Assembly: GCA_944325835.1 (NCBI GenBank) | Contig: CALVBO010000015.1 | Span: forward strand, 1 to 33,063 | Length of the DNA: 33,063 nucleotides | Direction of reading: 5' to 3' | DNA from: Candidatus Gastranaerophilales bacterium | GTDB taxonomy: Bacteria > Cyanobacteriota > Vampirovibrionia > Gastranaerophilales > Gastranaerophilaceae | Part shown: positions 22,412 through 28,987 of the stretch, one piece after another | Layout: each line of letters begins with the position of its first letter | How positions within the stretch are numbered: position 1 is the first letter of the stretch | Notes under the pieces: model-generated | Told to the model about the DNA's origin: nothing | What the model saw: the letters and a program-made list of their open reading frames with translations, nothing else | The model's database searches: none | Made by a program: the position numbers and the translations under genes

Positions 22412-22588
22412 ATGTCAGTAAAAATTAACGAAAATTGCATAGGCTGCGGCGCTTGCGAATCAATTTGCGAAGCAGTATTTTCAGTAGATGGCGTTGCTAC
22501 AGTAAACGAATCAGAAGTAGCAGCAAACATGGCTGCTGTAAAAGAAGCAGCAGAAGCTTGCCCTGTTGGCGCAATCGAAGTAGCGTAA
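22412..22588 (+). CDS. Small ferredoxin, single [4Fe-4S] type
   Basis: This 58-residue electron carrier is below the length cut-off of many gene finders. The first cysteine group is C9-x2-C12-x2-C15-x3-C19 (NCIGCGACESIC). The distal group keeps only C50-P (EACPVGAIEV) instead of a second CxxCxxC. This pattern fits a monocluster ferredoxin with ligands C9, C12, C15 and C50. C19 may be free or structural, although the three-residue spacing could also suggest a degenerate two-cluster protein. The N-terminal half is followed by an Ala/Glu-rich helix (34-48). AAGGAG lies 7 bases before the ATG. It probably accepts electrons from anaerobic oxidoreductases, which fits a fermenter. A strong terminator follows. 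Confidence 0.93.
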   Translation: MSVKINENCIGCGACESICEAVFSVDGVATVNESEVAANMAAVKEAAEACPVGAIEVA

Positions 22589-22665
22589 GCCGGTGCCGGT
22601 ACACATAAGTGTGAAAAGCATGCTGTGAAACATATCGTCAGCAATGCTTCAAATAAATAGGCATA

Positions 22666-22699
22666 AAAAAACGACCTGTTAAATTCAGGTCGTTTTTTT
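22666..22699. terminator. Bidirectional terminator between ferredoxin and xre
   Basis: AAAAAACGACCTG (22666-22678) pairs with CAGGTCGTTTTTT (22686-22698) around TTAAATT. The A-run and T-run at its two ends allow termination of both convergent transcripts. Confidence 0.9.
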
Positions 22700-22701
22700 T
22701 A

Positions 22702-22914
22702 TCAAAAATTCAAAAATTCGGACAAAGAAAGCTCAAATGCATCCGCAAGTTGTTTAATTTTACTAAACACTACATCATTCTTTGCAGTTTCAATATTTCC
22801 CAGGGTTGAACGGGCAATACCCGAGCGATACGAGAGGTCATCTTGCGTAAACCCCTTTTCTTTCCTCAATTCTTTTATCCTTTTTGCAAGTTTTTGTAAC
22901 AATTCCTTGTCCAT
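22702..22914 (-). CDS. XRE-family transcriptional regulator
   Basis: This is a minimal Cro/CI-type DNA-binding protein of 70 residues that is almost entirely the HTH_3 domain. The motif is RIKELRKEKGFTQDDLSYRSGIARSTLGNIETAKNDV, with the helix-turn-helix at about 21-42, and it ends SEFLNF. I start at 22914 (MDKELLQKLAKR). The reading from 22986 would run through the divergent promoter and an inverted repeat. Its promoter overlaps that of the divergent HAD gene, so it probably represses itself and its neighbour. No partner toxin or phage gene is seen. Confidence 0.88.
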   Translation of the reverse strand: MDKELLQKLAKRIKELRKEKGFTQDDLSYRSGIARSTLGNIETAKNDVVFSKIKQLADAFELSLSEFLNF

Positions 22915-22964
22915 AACATAATTGTCCGTTATAATGACAAAGTCACAAACCGTCACACGGACAA
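22907..22964. promoter_or_regulatory. Overlapping divergent promoters and operator-like repeats of xre/HAD
   Basis: On the plus strand, TTGTCC (22907-22912) and TATAAT (22930-22935) are 17 bases apart. On the minus strand, GTGACG (22956-22951) and TATAAC (22933-22928) are also 17 apart, so the two -10 boxes overlap. An 8-base inverted repeat, TTGTCCGT (22922-22929) and ACGGACAA (22957-22964), and the palindrome TGAC-AAA-GTCA (22935-22945) are candidate operators. Confidence 0.6.
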
Positions 22965-22977
22965 AATGGAGGCTAAA

Positions 22978-23325
22978 ATGACGCATAAGACATTTAAAAG
23001 AAAACTACTTATAGACCTTGACGGCGTACTAAATGAGTATACGGGTAATTACGAGGAAAATGTAATTCCACCAATAAAAAGAGGGGCAAAGGAATTTCTA
23101 GAAAAATGTTTTGAAGAAAACTATGAAATAAAGATTTTTACCACACGCAACAGGTTGCGGGCAACTAAATGGTTAATTGACAACGGTTTAGATAAGGTTA
23201 TTAGCGACGTTACAAATGTAAAAGAGCCGGCATACTTATATATTGATGACAGATGTATACTTTTTAACGGCGATTTCAACAAAACCCTTCAACAAATTGA
23301 TAGTTTTATAGTTCATTGGAAATAA
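22978..23325 (+). CDS. HAD-superfamily phosphatase-like protein
   Basis: This compact HAD fold of 115 residues has no cap domain. Motif I is LLIDLDGVLNEY (D13 and D15), motif II is IKIFTTRN with its Thr, and the acidic motif IV is LYIDDRCI. The segments IPPIKRGAKEFLEKC and WLIDNGLDKVISDVTNVKEPA are typical of a small HAD group often carried by phages and accessory regions. From memory these are annotated only as hydrolases. The motif III Lys is probably K82 in NVKEPA. I start at 22978 because GGAGG lies 5-6 bases before that ATG; starting four codons earlier would put the SD inside the gene. The substrate is unknown. It is divergent from xre. Confidence 0.85.
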   Translation: MTHKTFKRKLLIDLDGVLNEYTGNYEENVIPPIKRGAKEFLEKCFEENYEIKIFTTRNRLRATKWLIDNGLDKVISDVTNVKEPAYLYIDDRCILFNGDFNKTLQQIDSFIVHWK

Positions 23326-23364
23326 TATCATCTTATATGTATATCTATAACCGCAAGCCATTTA

Positions 23365-23958
23365 CTAAATATGGATGTCGCTCAGCGACCCCTGGCGGAA
23401 GATTTTGTAGTTTTCGTCATCCAGAATTCCGACAACGGTTGATTCCAGTCCTTTGCAGGTGCAGCCGTAATCCTCTATCACTAAATCCGCCAGACCGGAC
23501 ATATTTTCAAGCGCCTGTTCATAACTCTTTGCGCTCGGCTGGTGTGACAAATTCGCGCTCGTAGTTGCCAGTACATGACCCGGTGTAATTTCACAAATTT
23601 CACGGAAAACTTCGTTATCCGGAACCCGTATCCCGACAGTTTCCATGCCGGAAGTTATGTAGTCCGGCGTTGCTGCAGCGTTTTTCTTCGTCACAACCGT
23701 CAGCGCACCAGGCAAGTATTTCTTAATAAGCTTCTGCCCGACTTTCGGAATAACCTCAACATAGCGCAAAAGGTGATAAACTTCATTCGACATCAAAATC
23801 AAAGGTTTTTGTGCTTCGCGTTTTTTAATTTCGTAAATCTTTTTAACCGCTTTTTCACTCTCCGGCAGGCAGCCAAGCCCCCAGACGGTGTCTGTCACAT
23901 ACACGATTACTCCGTCATTTTTCAAAACTTCTACGATTTCATCTTTATTTTTTAGCAT
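23365..23958 (-). CDS. tsaC: L-threonylcarbamoyladenylate synthase (TsaC/Sua5 family)
   Basis: It makes threonylcarbamoyl-AMP from Thr, bicarbonate and ATP for the t6A37 modification of ANN-decoding tRNAs. The YrdC-domain signatures are present: VIVYVTDTVWGLGC (about 17-30), KKREAQKPLILM with the KR..KP substrate motif, the LPGALTVV block, VGIRVPDN, and ATTSANLSHQPS. At 197 residues it has a single YrdC domain, without the C-terminal Sua5 domain. Its ATG lies inside the end of murJ (14-base overlap), so it is the last gene of the cysS-spoIID-murJ-tsaC operon. Confidence 0.94.
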   Translation of the reverse strand: MLKNKDEIVEVLKNDGVIVYVTDTVWGLGCLPESEKAVKKIYEIKKREAQKPLILMSNEVYHLLRYVEVIPKVGQKLIKKYLPGALTVVTKKNAAATPDYITSGMETVGIRVPDNEVFREICEITPGHVLATTSANLSHQPSAKSYEQALENMSGLADLVIEDYGCTCKGLESTVVGILDDENYKIFRQGSLSDIHI

Positions 23959-25537
23959 AAGACATCACCTTTCCTTTTAATCTATCAAAGAGGATTTCGC
24001 AGTATTCCATTTTTAGCAGAAGATTCATTCCAATATAAGTTGCGAGGCAGACAACGGACACAAGCGCTACTTTCAGTGCCAGAAGCACCTTTGTATCCCC
24101 TTTGAATAACAGAACCACGCCCCAGCATATAAGCCCCGAAACAACGCCGGATAAAATCATCTTCCAGGAATTTTTCCATAATCTTCCGTACTGCAGGTCA
24201 ATTTTATCCTTAATCAACCACCCGAGGAGTATCGCGTTAAAACAGGTTACAACGGCGTGTGATAATGTAATCCCGCTGATTTGCATACCCAGAACATTTA
24301 TAAAGAGGAAGTTTGCGGCATATTTAAGCACAATTGACGAAAACGCGACCACAAACGGGGTTTTGGAATCGTTAAATGCGTAATAAACACGCGTAATTGA
24401 ATCCCTGAAAACATACGGAACGATTACGAGCGAGAGAAAAATCAATGCTTCCGTAACCATTTTTGTCGACTCAGCGTCAAATGTTCCGCGTTCAAAAACA
24501 AGTCTTATGCAATCTTCGCCCACCGTCAAAATTCCGATAATTATAGGGATTGAACAGAAGAAAAGCACCCCGACGCCTTTATTAAAATAGTTTCTTATAC
24601 CGTCAAAATCCTTATCGGCAACGAGTCTTGAGAATATAGGGAAAAGCGGTACAAGAAACGCCGTCACTAAAATTCCGACAGGAAATTGAAAAATTCTGTT
24701 TGCATAGCCGATTGCCGTCCACGCACCCGCCATAAGGCAGGAGGCAAAAAACATATCCACATAAACGTGAAGCTGGCCGACAGTAGAGCTTAACGCCGCA
24801 GGAAAAAGCAGTTCCATAAGGTTTTTAAATTCGTGATTACCATTTATTTCCAAATTCGGCTTGAATTTAAACCCGAGTTTTCTAATCTGGGGAAACTGGA
24901 GCAAAAACTGTGCCACCGCACCGATTGTCGTTGCCCACGCAAGAACTATTCCTGACGGGTCATTTTTCACAAGCGTTATCATTATGATTATGGCCAGACT
25001 CATCAAAATCGGAGAAAAATTCGGAAGCATAAACTTCTTATACGTAATCAAAATTCCGTAATAAATCCCGATAATCCCGCCGATAATAAATACGGGCGTC
25101 ATTATCTGCAAATGTTTTGCGGCAAGTGAAATAAGTTCAGGGTTTCCCTCTGATACAATCAGCGCCATTATCTTATCCGCAAAGACAAAAAACAGCACGC
25201 CCAGAACAGTAAACGCAAGCAAGCTTACCGTGATAAATGTACTGTATAATTTATTTACTTTTTCTGAAGGTTTTTCGCTCAAATCGGGAATGATTTTAGA
25301 GAAAACCGCAACCGTTGCGCTGTGGAACGGCCCGCCGACACCGCCAAGAAGGATTATCGCAAGCGCCGGAATCTGGTATGCGTAGAAATAAGCGTCTGAA
25401 ACAAGCGATGTACCGTATCCGTTTGCAATTACTATATCGCGGATAAAACCTATTAATTTACTAAAAATTGTCACAAGTGCGATAAGCCACGCCGCTTTTA
25501 AAACTCCGGTTGAAAAATCTTTTTTAGTTGCTTCCAC
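23945..25537 (-). CDS. murJ: Lipid II flippase MurJ (MviN family)
   Basis: This inner-membrane flippase moves lipid II to the periplasmic face for peptidoglycan synthesis. The chain (530 residues) is hydrophobic throughout, with about 14 predicted helices. It shows MurJ family marks: SKLIGFIRDIVIANGYGTSLVSDAYFYAYQIP at the N-terminus, GGVGGPFHSATVAVFS, and GILVTAFLVPLFPIFSRL with RIFQFPVG before it. The start is GTG at 25537, with GAGG about 6 bases upstream, inside the end of the spoIID-like gene (14-base overlap). Coupling to a SpoIID-type peptidoglycan protein places both in cell-wall assembly. Confidence 0.95.
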   Translation of the reverse strand: MEATKKDFSTGVLKAAWLIALVTIFSKLIGFIRDIVIANGYGTSLVSDAYFYAYQIPALAIILLGGVGGPFHSATVAVFSKIIPDLSEKPSEKVNKLYSTFITVSLLAFTVLGVLFFVFADKIMALIVSEGNPELISLAAKHLQIMTPVFIIGGIIGIYYGILITYKKFMLPNFSPILMSLAIIIMITLVKNDPSGIVLAWATTIGAVAQFLLQFPQIRKLGFKFKPNLEINGNHEFKNLMELLFPAALSSTVGQLHVYVDMFFASCLMAGAWTAIGYANRIFQFPVGILVTAFLVPLFPIFSRLVADKDFDGIRNYFNKGVGVLFFCSIPIIIGILTVGEDCIRLVFERGTFDAESTKMVTEALIFLSLVIVPYVFRDSITRVYYAFNDSKTPFVVAFSSIVLKYAANFLFINVLGMQISGITLSHAVVTCFNAILLGWLIKDKIDLQYGRLWKNSWKMILSGVVSGLICWGVVLLFKGDTKVLLALKVALVSVVCLATYIGMNLLLKMEYCEILFDRLKGKVMSYAKK

Positions 25538-27245
25538 GCCCTACCTCAATATATACTCTTAATTCCTTGCCTTTAACCTTGCTTTCAGCGTCAGAATAAA
25601 CATAAATTACTTTATTTTTGCCAGCATTAATATATTTTGAAATATCAATTCTATTCAAAGCCTCGCTAAAAAGGTGGCTTTCAAGCGGAAAAATTCTGTC
25701 TTTTCCGTTGATATTCAGTATAATACTCGGCACGCTGTCTTTGTTTTCCACAACAAGAAAAACCTTATCCTTATCAGCATAGAAACTTTGCGCAACAAAG
25801 TCATTATCTTTTGAAAGCGTAACCGGTTTTGTTGCAAGCACAATGCCGGTGTAGTAATGGAAAAGAATATCTTTATAGGATTTGCCCAGTTCCTGCGCCA
25901 TAAATCCCGCGCCGAACTGGCTCATTCCGACGCCATGCCCGTAGCCGCCGCCATAAGCCTTAATTGAAATAAGTTTTCCATTCTCATCCGCTGACGGAAC
26001 AAAAACAACATTCGCAGACGGCAAAGCTTTACCGTCTTTTATAAATGCACGGCGGATTACAAGTTCTTTATACAGATGAATTTGTTTTTTATCGGTTTCA
26101 ATGACAAGTTCAATAATTTTACCGGATTTGCCGCGCTGTTTAACATAAATATTTTTAATCGTCCCGAGGCTTTCACCCTTGGCAAATTCCGGAGTTACAA
26201 AACCGGTAAGACTTTGCGTCGGAAGCGTTGTTTCCAGATTATTTTTTAATTCTTCAACGGTCCACTCGCGCGTCCAGCGGTAATACGGCGATTTCAAATC
26301 AAAAGAATCCGGAACCGTGCTGTAAAAATTCAATGCGTTTTCTTCTATTTCCAGGGACGGCTGTTCCGGAATATCAGGTTTTGCGACAAGATACGGTTTT
26401 ACAATCGAAGGGAAAGCTTTTGTTTTCGGGTCAGAAAAAACATAAGCGAAATCCTCTGTATAACCGCCTGCGGTCGAACAGTACTGGGCAAGAATCAATT
26501 CCCCGTTATGCAGGGCAACAATACCCTCTGTTTCCTGAACCGCACGGGTTGCGATTTCCTTTTCGGTATTTGCGCCGTAATAAACCTGACTTGCAACGGA
26601 ATCCACAACATCATAATTAGGCGACGATTTAACCCGCGGCGAAAGAACATAGTTTCTTGCCGTAACACTCTGTGCCTTCAAAGCCTCCAGCCCGAAACGC
26701 ACAGGCATCTCGTTCGGCACGACGCCTTTTAAATACTCTTCAACCTCAACCATATTTACAAGGTTAAAAAATCCGTTATTTATACTCTTCACAATCTCAA
26801 ACGCGCCGTGATAAAGCGCAGGTTTTCCGGCACGTTTTAAATCCGTTACACCCAAAAGCCCCTTATCACATACGAAATGAACAGGTCCGTCAACTTCCTC
26901 CAACAGCTTTCCGCCGGAAGAAATCTCAAACGTACCCTTTGGCGTCAGACGTACTTTTACCGGAATGTTCGCGCCTACCGTTGTTATAAATTTATTCCCG
27001 TCATAAATACCAAGCGTATCTGTGCCGTAAACAGAAATTTCCTTGTAATTATACGAATTAAACGCCTGATTGCCGATACCGACACGAATAACTTCCGAGT
27101 CCGGCCCTTTCTGCTCAACGGCTTCGACCATTCTCTGACGTGCAATTTGAAGCGTCTTTTCAGGAATCTGATACGCAGCGGCACTCAAGCCCATAAACCC
27201 CACAAGCAATGACGCCGTTAGAACTTTGCCTATTTTACTTCCCAC
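25524..27245 (-). CDS. SpoIID/LytB-domain exported protein
   Basis: This is a probable peptidoglycan-acting protein. In sporulating Firmicutes SpoIID is a lytic transglycosylase, and LytB is an amidase enhancer. Non-sporulating relatives, including cyanobacteria, also carry the domain. A signal peptide covers about residues 1-24 (VLTASLLVGFMGLSAAA). The SpoIID core spans about 165-465: NMVEVEEYLKGVVPNEMP, LEALKAQSVTARNYVLS, an AQYCSTAGGYTED block, and GGGYGHGVGMSQFGA near the end. About 100 further residues form a beta-rich extension. The start is GTG at 27245, overlapping the cysS end by 16 bases. The role in this organism is inferred from the family and from adjacency to murJ. Confidence 0.88.
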   Translation of the reverse strand: MGSKIGKVLTASLLVGFMGLSAAAYQIPEKTLQIARQRMVEAVEQKGPDSEVIRVGIGNQAFNSYNYKEISVYGTDTLGIYDGNKFITTVGANIPVKVRLTPKGTFEISSGGKLLEEVDGPVHFVCDKGLLGVTDLKRAGKPALYHGAFEIVKSINNGFFNLVNMVEVEEYLKGVVPNEMPVRFGLEALKAQSVTARNYVLSPRVKSSPNYDVVDSVASQVYYGANTEKEIATRAVQETEGIVALHNGELILAQYCSTAGGYTEDFAYVFSDPKTKAFPSIVKPYLVAKPDIPEQPSLEIEENALNFYSTVPDSFDLKSPYYRWTREWTVEELKNNLETTLPTQSLTGFVTPEFAKGESLGTIKNIYVKQRGKSGKIIELVIETDKKQIHLYKELVIRRAFIKDGKALPSANVVFVPSADENGKLISIKAYGGGYGHGVGMSQFGAGFMAQELGKSYKDILFHYYTGIVLATKPVTLSKDNDFVAQSFYADKDKVFLVVENKDSVPSIILNINGKDRIFPLESHLFSEALNRIDISKYINAGKNKVIYVYSDAESKVKGKELRVYIEVGRGSN

Positions 27246-28603
27246 ACCGTACCGTCCTTAGTGTCTTTAAGTACAATATTCTCTTCATCCAGAGCAACCC
27301 GAATAGCATCCGCGACTGCCCAGTTTTTAGCGTCACGCGCTTCTTTACGATATGCAATCAGCTCCTCCATTGACGCAAAATCTTTACCGAGTTTCCCGCC
27401 AACGGTTTTCAATGCCGTTTTAAGTTCCTCCTCGCTCAATTTTGCCTTTTCAAAGCTAAAGCCCAGAACACTTGCCAATTTATATAGGATTGTGAAAGCG
27501 TTTTCCTCATCCTTATTTGCACGGGTCGCAAGGTCGAACAGTACAGCCATTGCTTTAGAAGTATTCAAATCCTCATCCATAGCTTCAACAAAAGCCTTGT
27601 ATTCCGGCGTTTCCTCAAGTTTCAGCGAGTCATTAATTTTTGTTTGCTTTGCATTAACCATTCTTTTGACACCGCTTGCCGCAGCACTCAAAGCTTCATC
27701 AGAAAACTCAACCGGCATACGGTAGTGGTTTGTCAGGATAAAGAAACGAATTGTATTCGCATCATAATTTTTCAACAAATCATCAATTGTAAGGAAATTA
27801 CCCAGAGATTTTGACATTTTTTCTTTGTTAATCGTAACAAATCCGTTGTGAAGCCAGTAATTAACAAACTTACATCCGTTAGCGCATTCAGATTGTGCGA
27901 TTTCATTTTCATGGTGAGGGAAAATCAAATCCGCGCCGCCTGCGTGAATATCAATGGTTTTTCCCAAATACTTGCGGCTCATGGCAGAGCATTCAATATG
28001 CCAGCCGGGACGCCCGACGCCCCAAGGGGATTTGTAGCCAAACTTTTCATCTTTTTTCCAGAGCGCGAAATCAAGCGCATCCTCTTTAACCTCGCCGACC
28101 TCAACACGCGCACCGCTTTCAAGCTGGTCAATCGGCTGCTTTGAAAGCATTCCGTACTGAGGGAACTTTTTCACGCGGAAATAAACATCCCCGTTAACCT
28201 CATAAGCAAAGCCTTTATTAATCAAATCTTTAATAATAGAAATCATCTCACCCAGCGTCTTGGTGGCAAAAGGTTCAATGTCGGGTTTTAGCGTGTTGAG
28301 CTTCTTCATACTTTCCGCAAAAGCTTTGTACCAGTAAGTAGAAACCTCTTCCGGCGTTTTGCCTTCTTTTTCGGCTTTTTTAAGAATTTTATCATCCACA
28401 TCCGTAACGTTACGGCAATAAGTCACATCATAACCCTTGAATTTTAAATACCTGTAAAGCACATCCCACGTAATATAGCAGCGTGCATGCCCGAGGTGCG
28501 CATAATCATAAACCGTAGGCCCGCAAACATACATTTTAACTTTATTTTCTTCAATAGGCTTAAACTCTTCTATCTTGTTTGTGAATGAATTAAATAATTT
28601 CAT
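27230..28603 (-). CDS. cysS: Cysteine--tRNA ligase
   Basis: This class I synthetase charges tRNA-Cys. The HIGH motif is HLGH (36-39) in CGPTVYDYAHLGHAR, and KMSKS is at 262-266 in EKMSKSLGNF. Zinc ligands C27, C205 (GWHIECSAMS), H230 and E234 are all present. At 457 residues from the chosen ATG it matches the family. The start at 28603 has GAGGAT 6 bases upstream; the longer reading from 28624 includes that SD. It is the first gene of a four-gene operon and has an extended -10 (TGT-TAAAAT) about 25 bases before its ATG on the minus strand. Confidence 0.97.
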   Translation of the reverse strand: MKLFNSFTNKIEEFKPIEENKVKMYVCGPTVYDYAHLGHARCYITWDVLYRYLKFKGYDVTYCRNVTDVDDKILKKAEKEGKTPEEVSTYWYKAFAESMKKLNTLKPDIEPFATKTLGEMISIIKDLINKGFAYEVNGDVYFRVKKFPQYGMLSKQPIDQLESGARVEVGEVKEDALDFALWKKDEKFGYKSPWGVGRPGWHIECSAMSRKYLGKTIDIHAGGADLIFPHHENEIAQSECANGCKFVNYWLHNGFVTINKEKMSKSLGNFLTIDDLLKNYDANTIRFFILTNHYRMPVEFSDEALSAAASGVKRMVNAKQTKINDSLKLEETPEYKAFVEAMDEDLNTSKAMAVLFDLATRANKDEENAFTILYKLASVLGFSFEKAKLSEEELKTALKTVGGKLGKDFASMEELIAYRKEARDAKNWAVADAIRVALDEENIVLKDTKDGTVWEVK

Positions 28604-28628
28604 AAAAATATCCTCATATAACACGGAT

Positions 28629-28637
28629 ATTTTAACA
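28629..28637 (-). promoter_or_regulatory. Extended -10 promoter of the cysS operon
   Basis: On the minus strand this reads TGT-TAAAAT. It leaves a leader of about 19 bases that holds the GAGGAT SD. Confidence 0.45.
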
Positions 28638-28669
28638 TAAAAAGGGTAAATAATACATTATCTTTATGA

Positions 28670-28697
28670 TTGACACGAAACGTATTTAACATAAGAT
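28670..28697 (+). promoter_or_regulatory. Promoter of the small hydrophobic peptide gene
   Basis: A perfect TTGACA (28670-28675), a 16-base spacer and TAAGAT (28692-28697) predict a start near 28704. This gives a leader of about 70 bases before the ATG. Confidence 0.5.
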
Positions 28698-28774
28698 AAA
28701 AACAAGGGTAAGTCCAATCACCGCCCCGAACTGATGTTTTCGGCATCAAAGTTTCAGAGAGGAGGTGATGCAAG

Positions 28775-28849
28775 ATGATTTTCGCAATAAGCGAAAAAGC
28801 GTTAATCATAATCTGGTTGATACTGATAACGCTTTTATTCATCAAATAA
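28775..28849 (+). CDS. 24-residue single-helix hydrophobic peptide, candidate type I toxin
   Basis: The 25-codon frame encodes a short N-terminus (MIFAISEKA), a membrane helix (LIIIWLILITLLFI) and a final Lys. AGGAGGTGAT (28760-28769) is complementary to ten bases of the usual 16S rRNA 3' end and lies 5 bases before the ATG. This unusually strong SD is typical of holin-like and TxpA/BsrG-type toxin peptides. The leader contains ATCACC (28717-28722), which can pair with GGTGAT of the SD. GAGAGGA occurs both in the SD region (28757-28763) and in the 3' hairpin (28864-28870), so TCCTCTC (28877-28883) could mask either. No homologue is recognised; the call rests on architecture. An overlapping 70-residue frame from 28765 is less plausible. 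Confidence 0.55.
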   Translation: MIFAISEKALIIIWLILITLLFIK

Positions 28850-28890
28850 CGGGGCTATTTAAAGAGAGGACGGCAATCCTCTCGCCCTGT
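28850..28890 (+). terminator. 3' hairpin of the small peptide transcript
   Basis: GAGAGGA-CGGCAA-TCCTCTC (28864-28883) sits inside a weaker outer pairing of ACGGGGC with GCCCTGT. The following bases are AT-rich but not a clean T-run, so termination is probable rather than certain. Confidence 0.5.
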
Positions 28891-28892
28891 CA

Positions 28893-28926
28893 TTTATATT
28901 ATTTACGATTTACGAAACTTTGTCAA
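28893..28926 (-). promoter_or_regulatory. Minus-strand promoter facing into the small peptide gene
   Basis: TTGACA on the minus strand (28926-28921) is followed by AT-rich -10 candidates: AATAAT at a 17-base spacing, or TAATAT at 19. Transcription would start near 28890, run antisense to the peptide mRNA 3' hairpin and ORF, and could continue to cysS. Confidence 0.4.
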
Positions 28927-28987
28927 GTCTTTTTAATTACAGCTGTCCATGGCAGCTCCATCAGCCGAAATTTTTAGACATGTTACA

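Noticed and set aside
28681-28890. SRP RNA, T-box or tRNA-like element upstream of cysS
   Set aside because: No SRP tetraloop/Alu motif, T-box sequence or cloverleaf is visible, and the strand of the structured region is opposite to cysS.
28765-28977. 70-codon plus-strand ORF overlapping the hydrophobic peptide gene
   Set aside because: Its start lies within or touching the SD, its composition looks random, and it runs through the 3' hairpin. The 24-codon frame has proper SD spacing and a coherent membrane helix.
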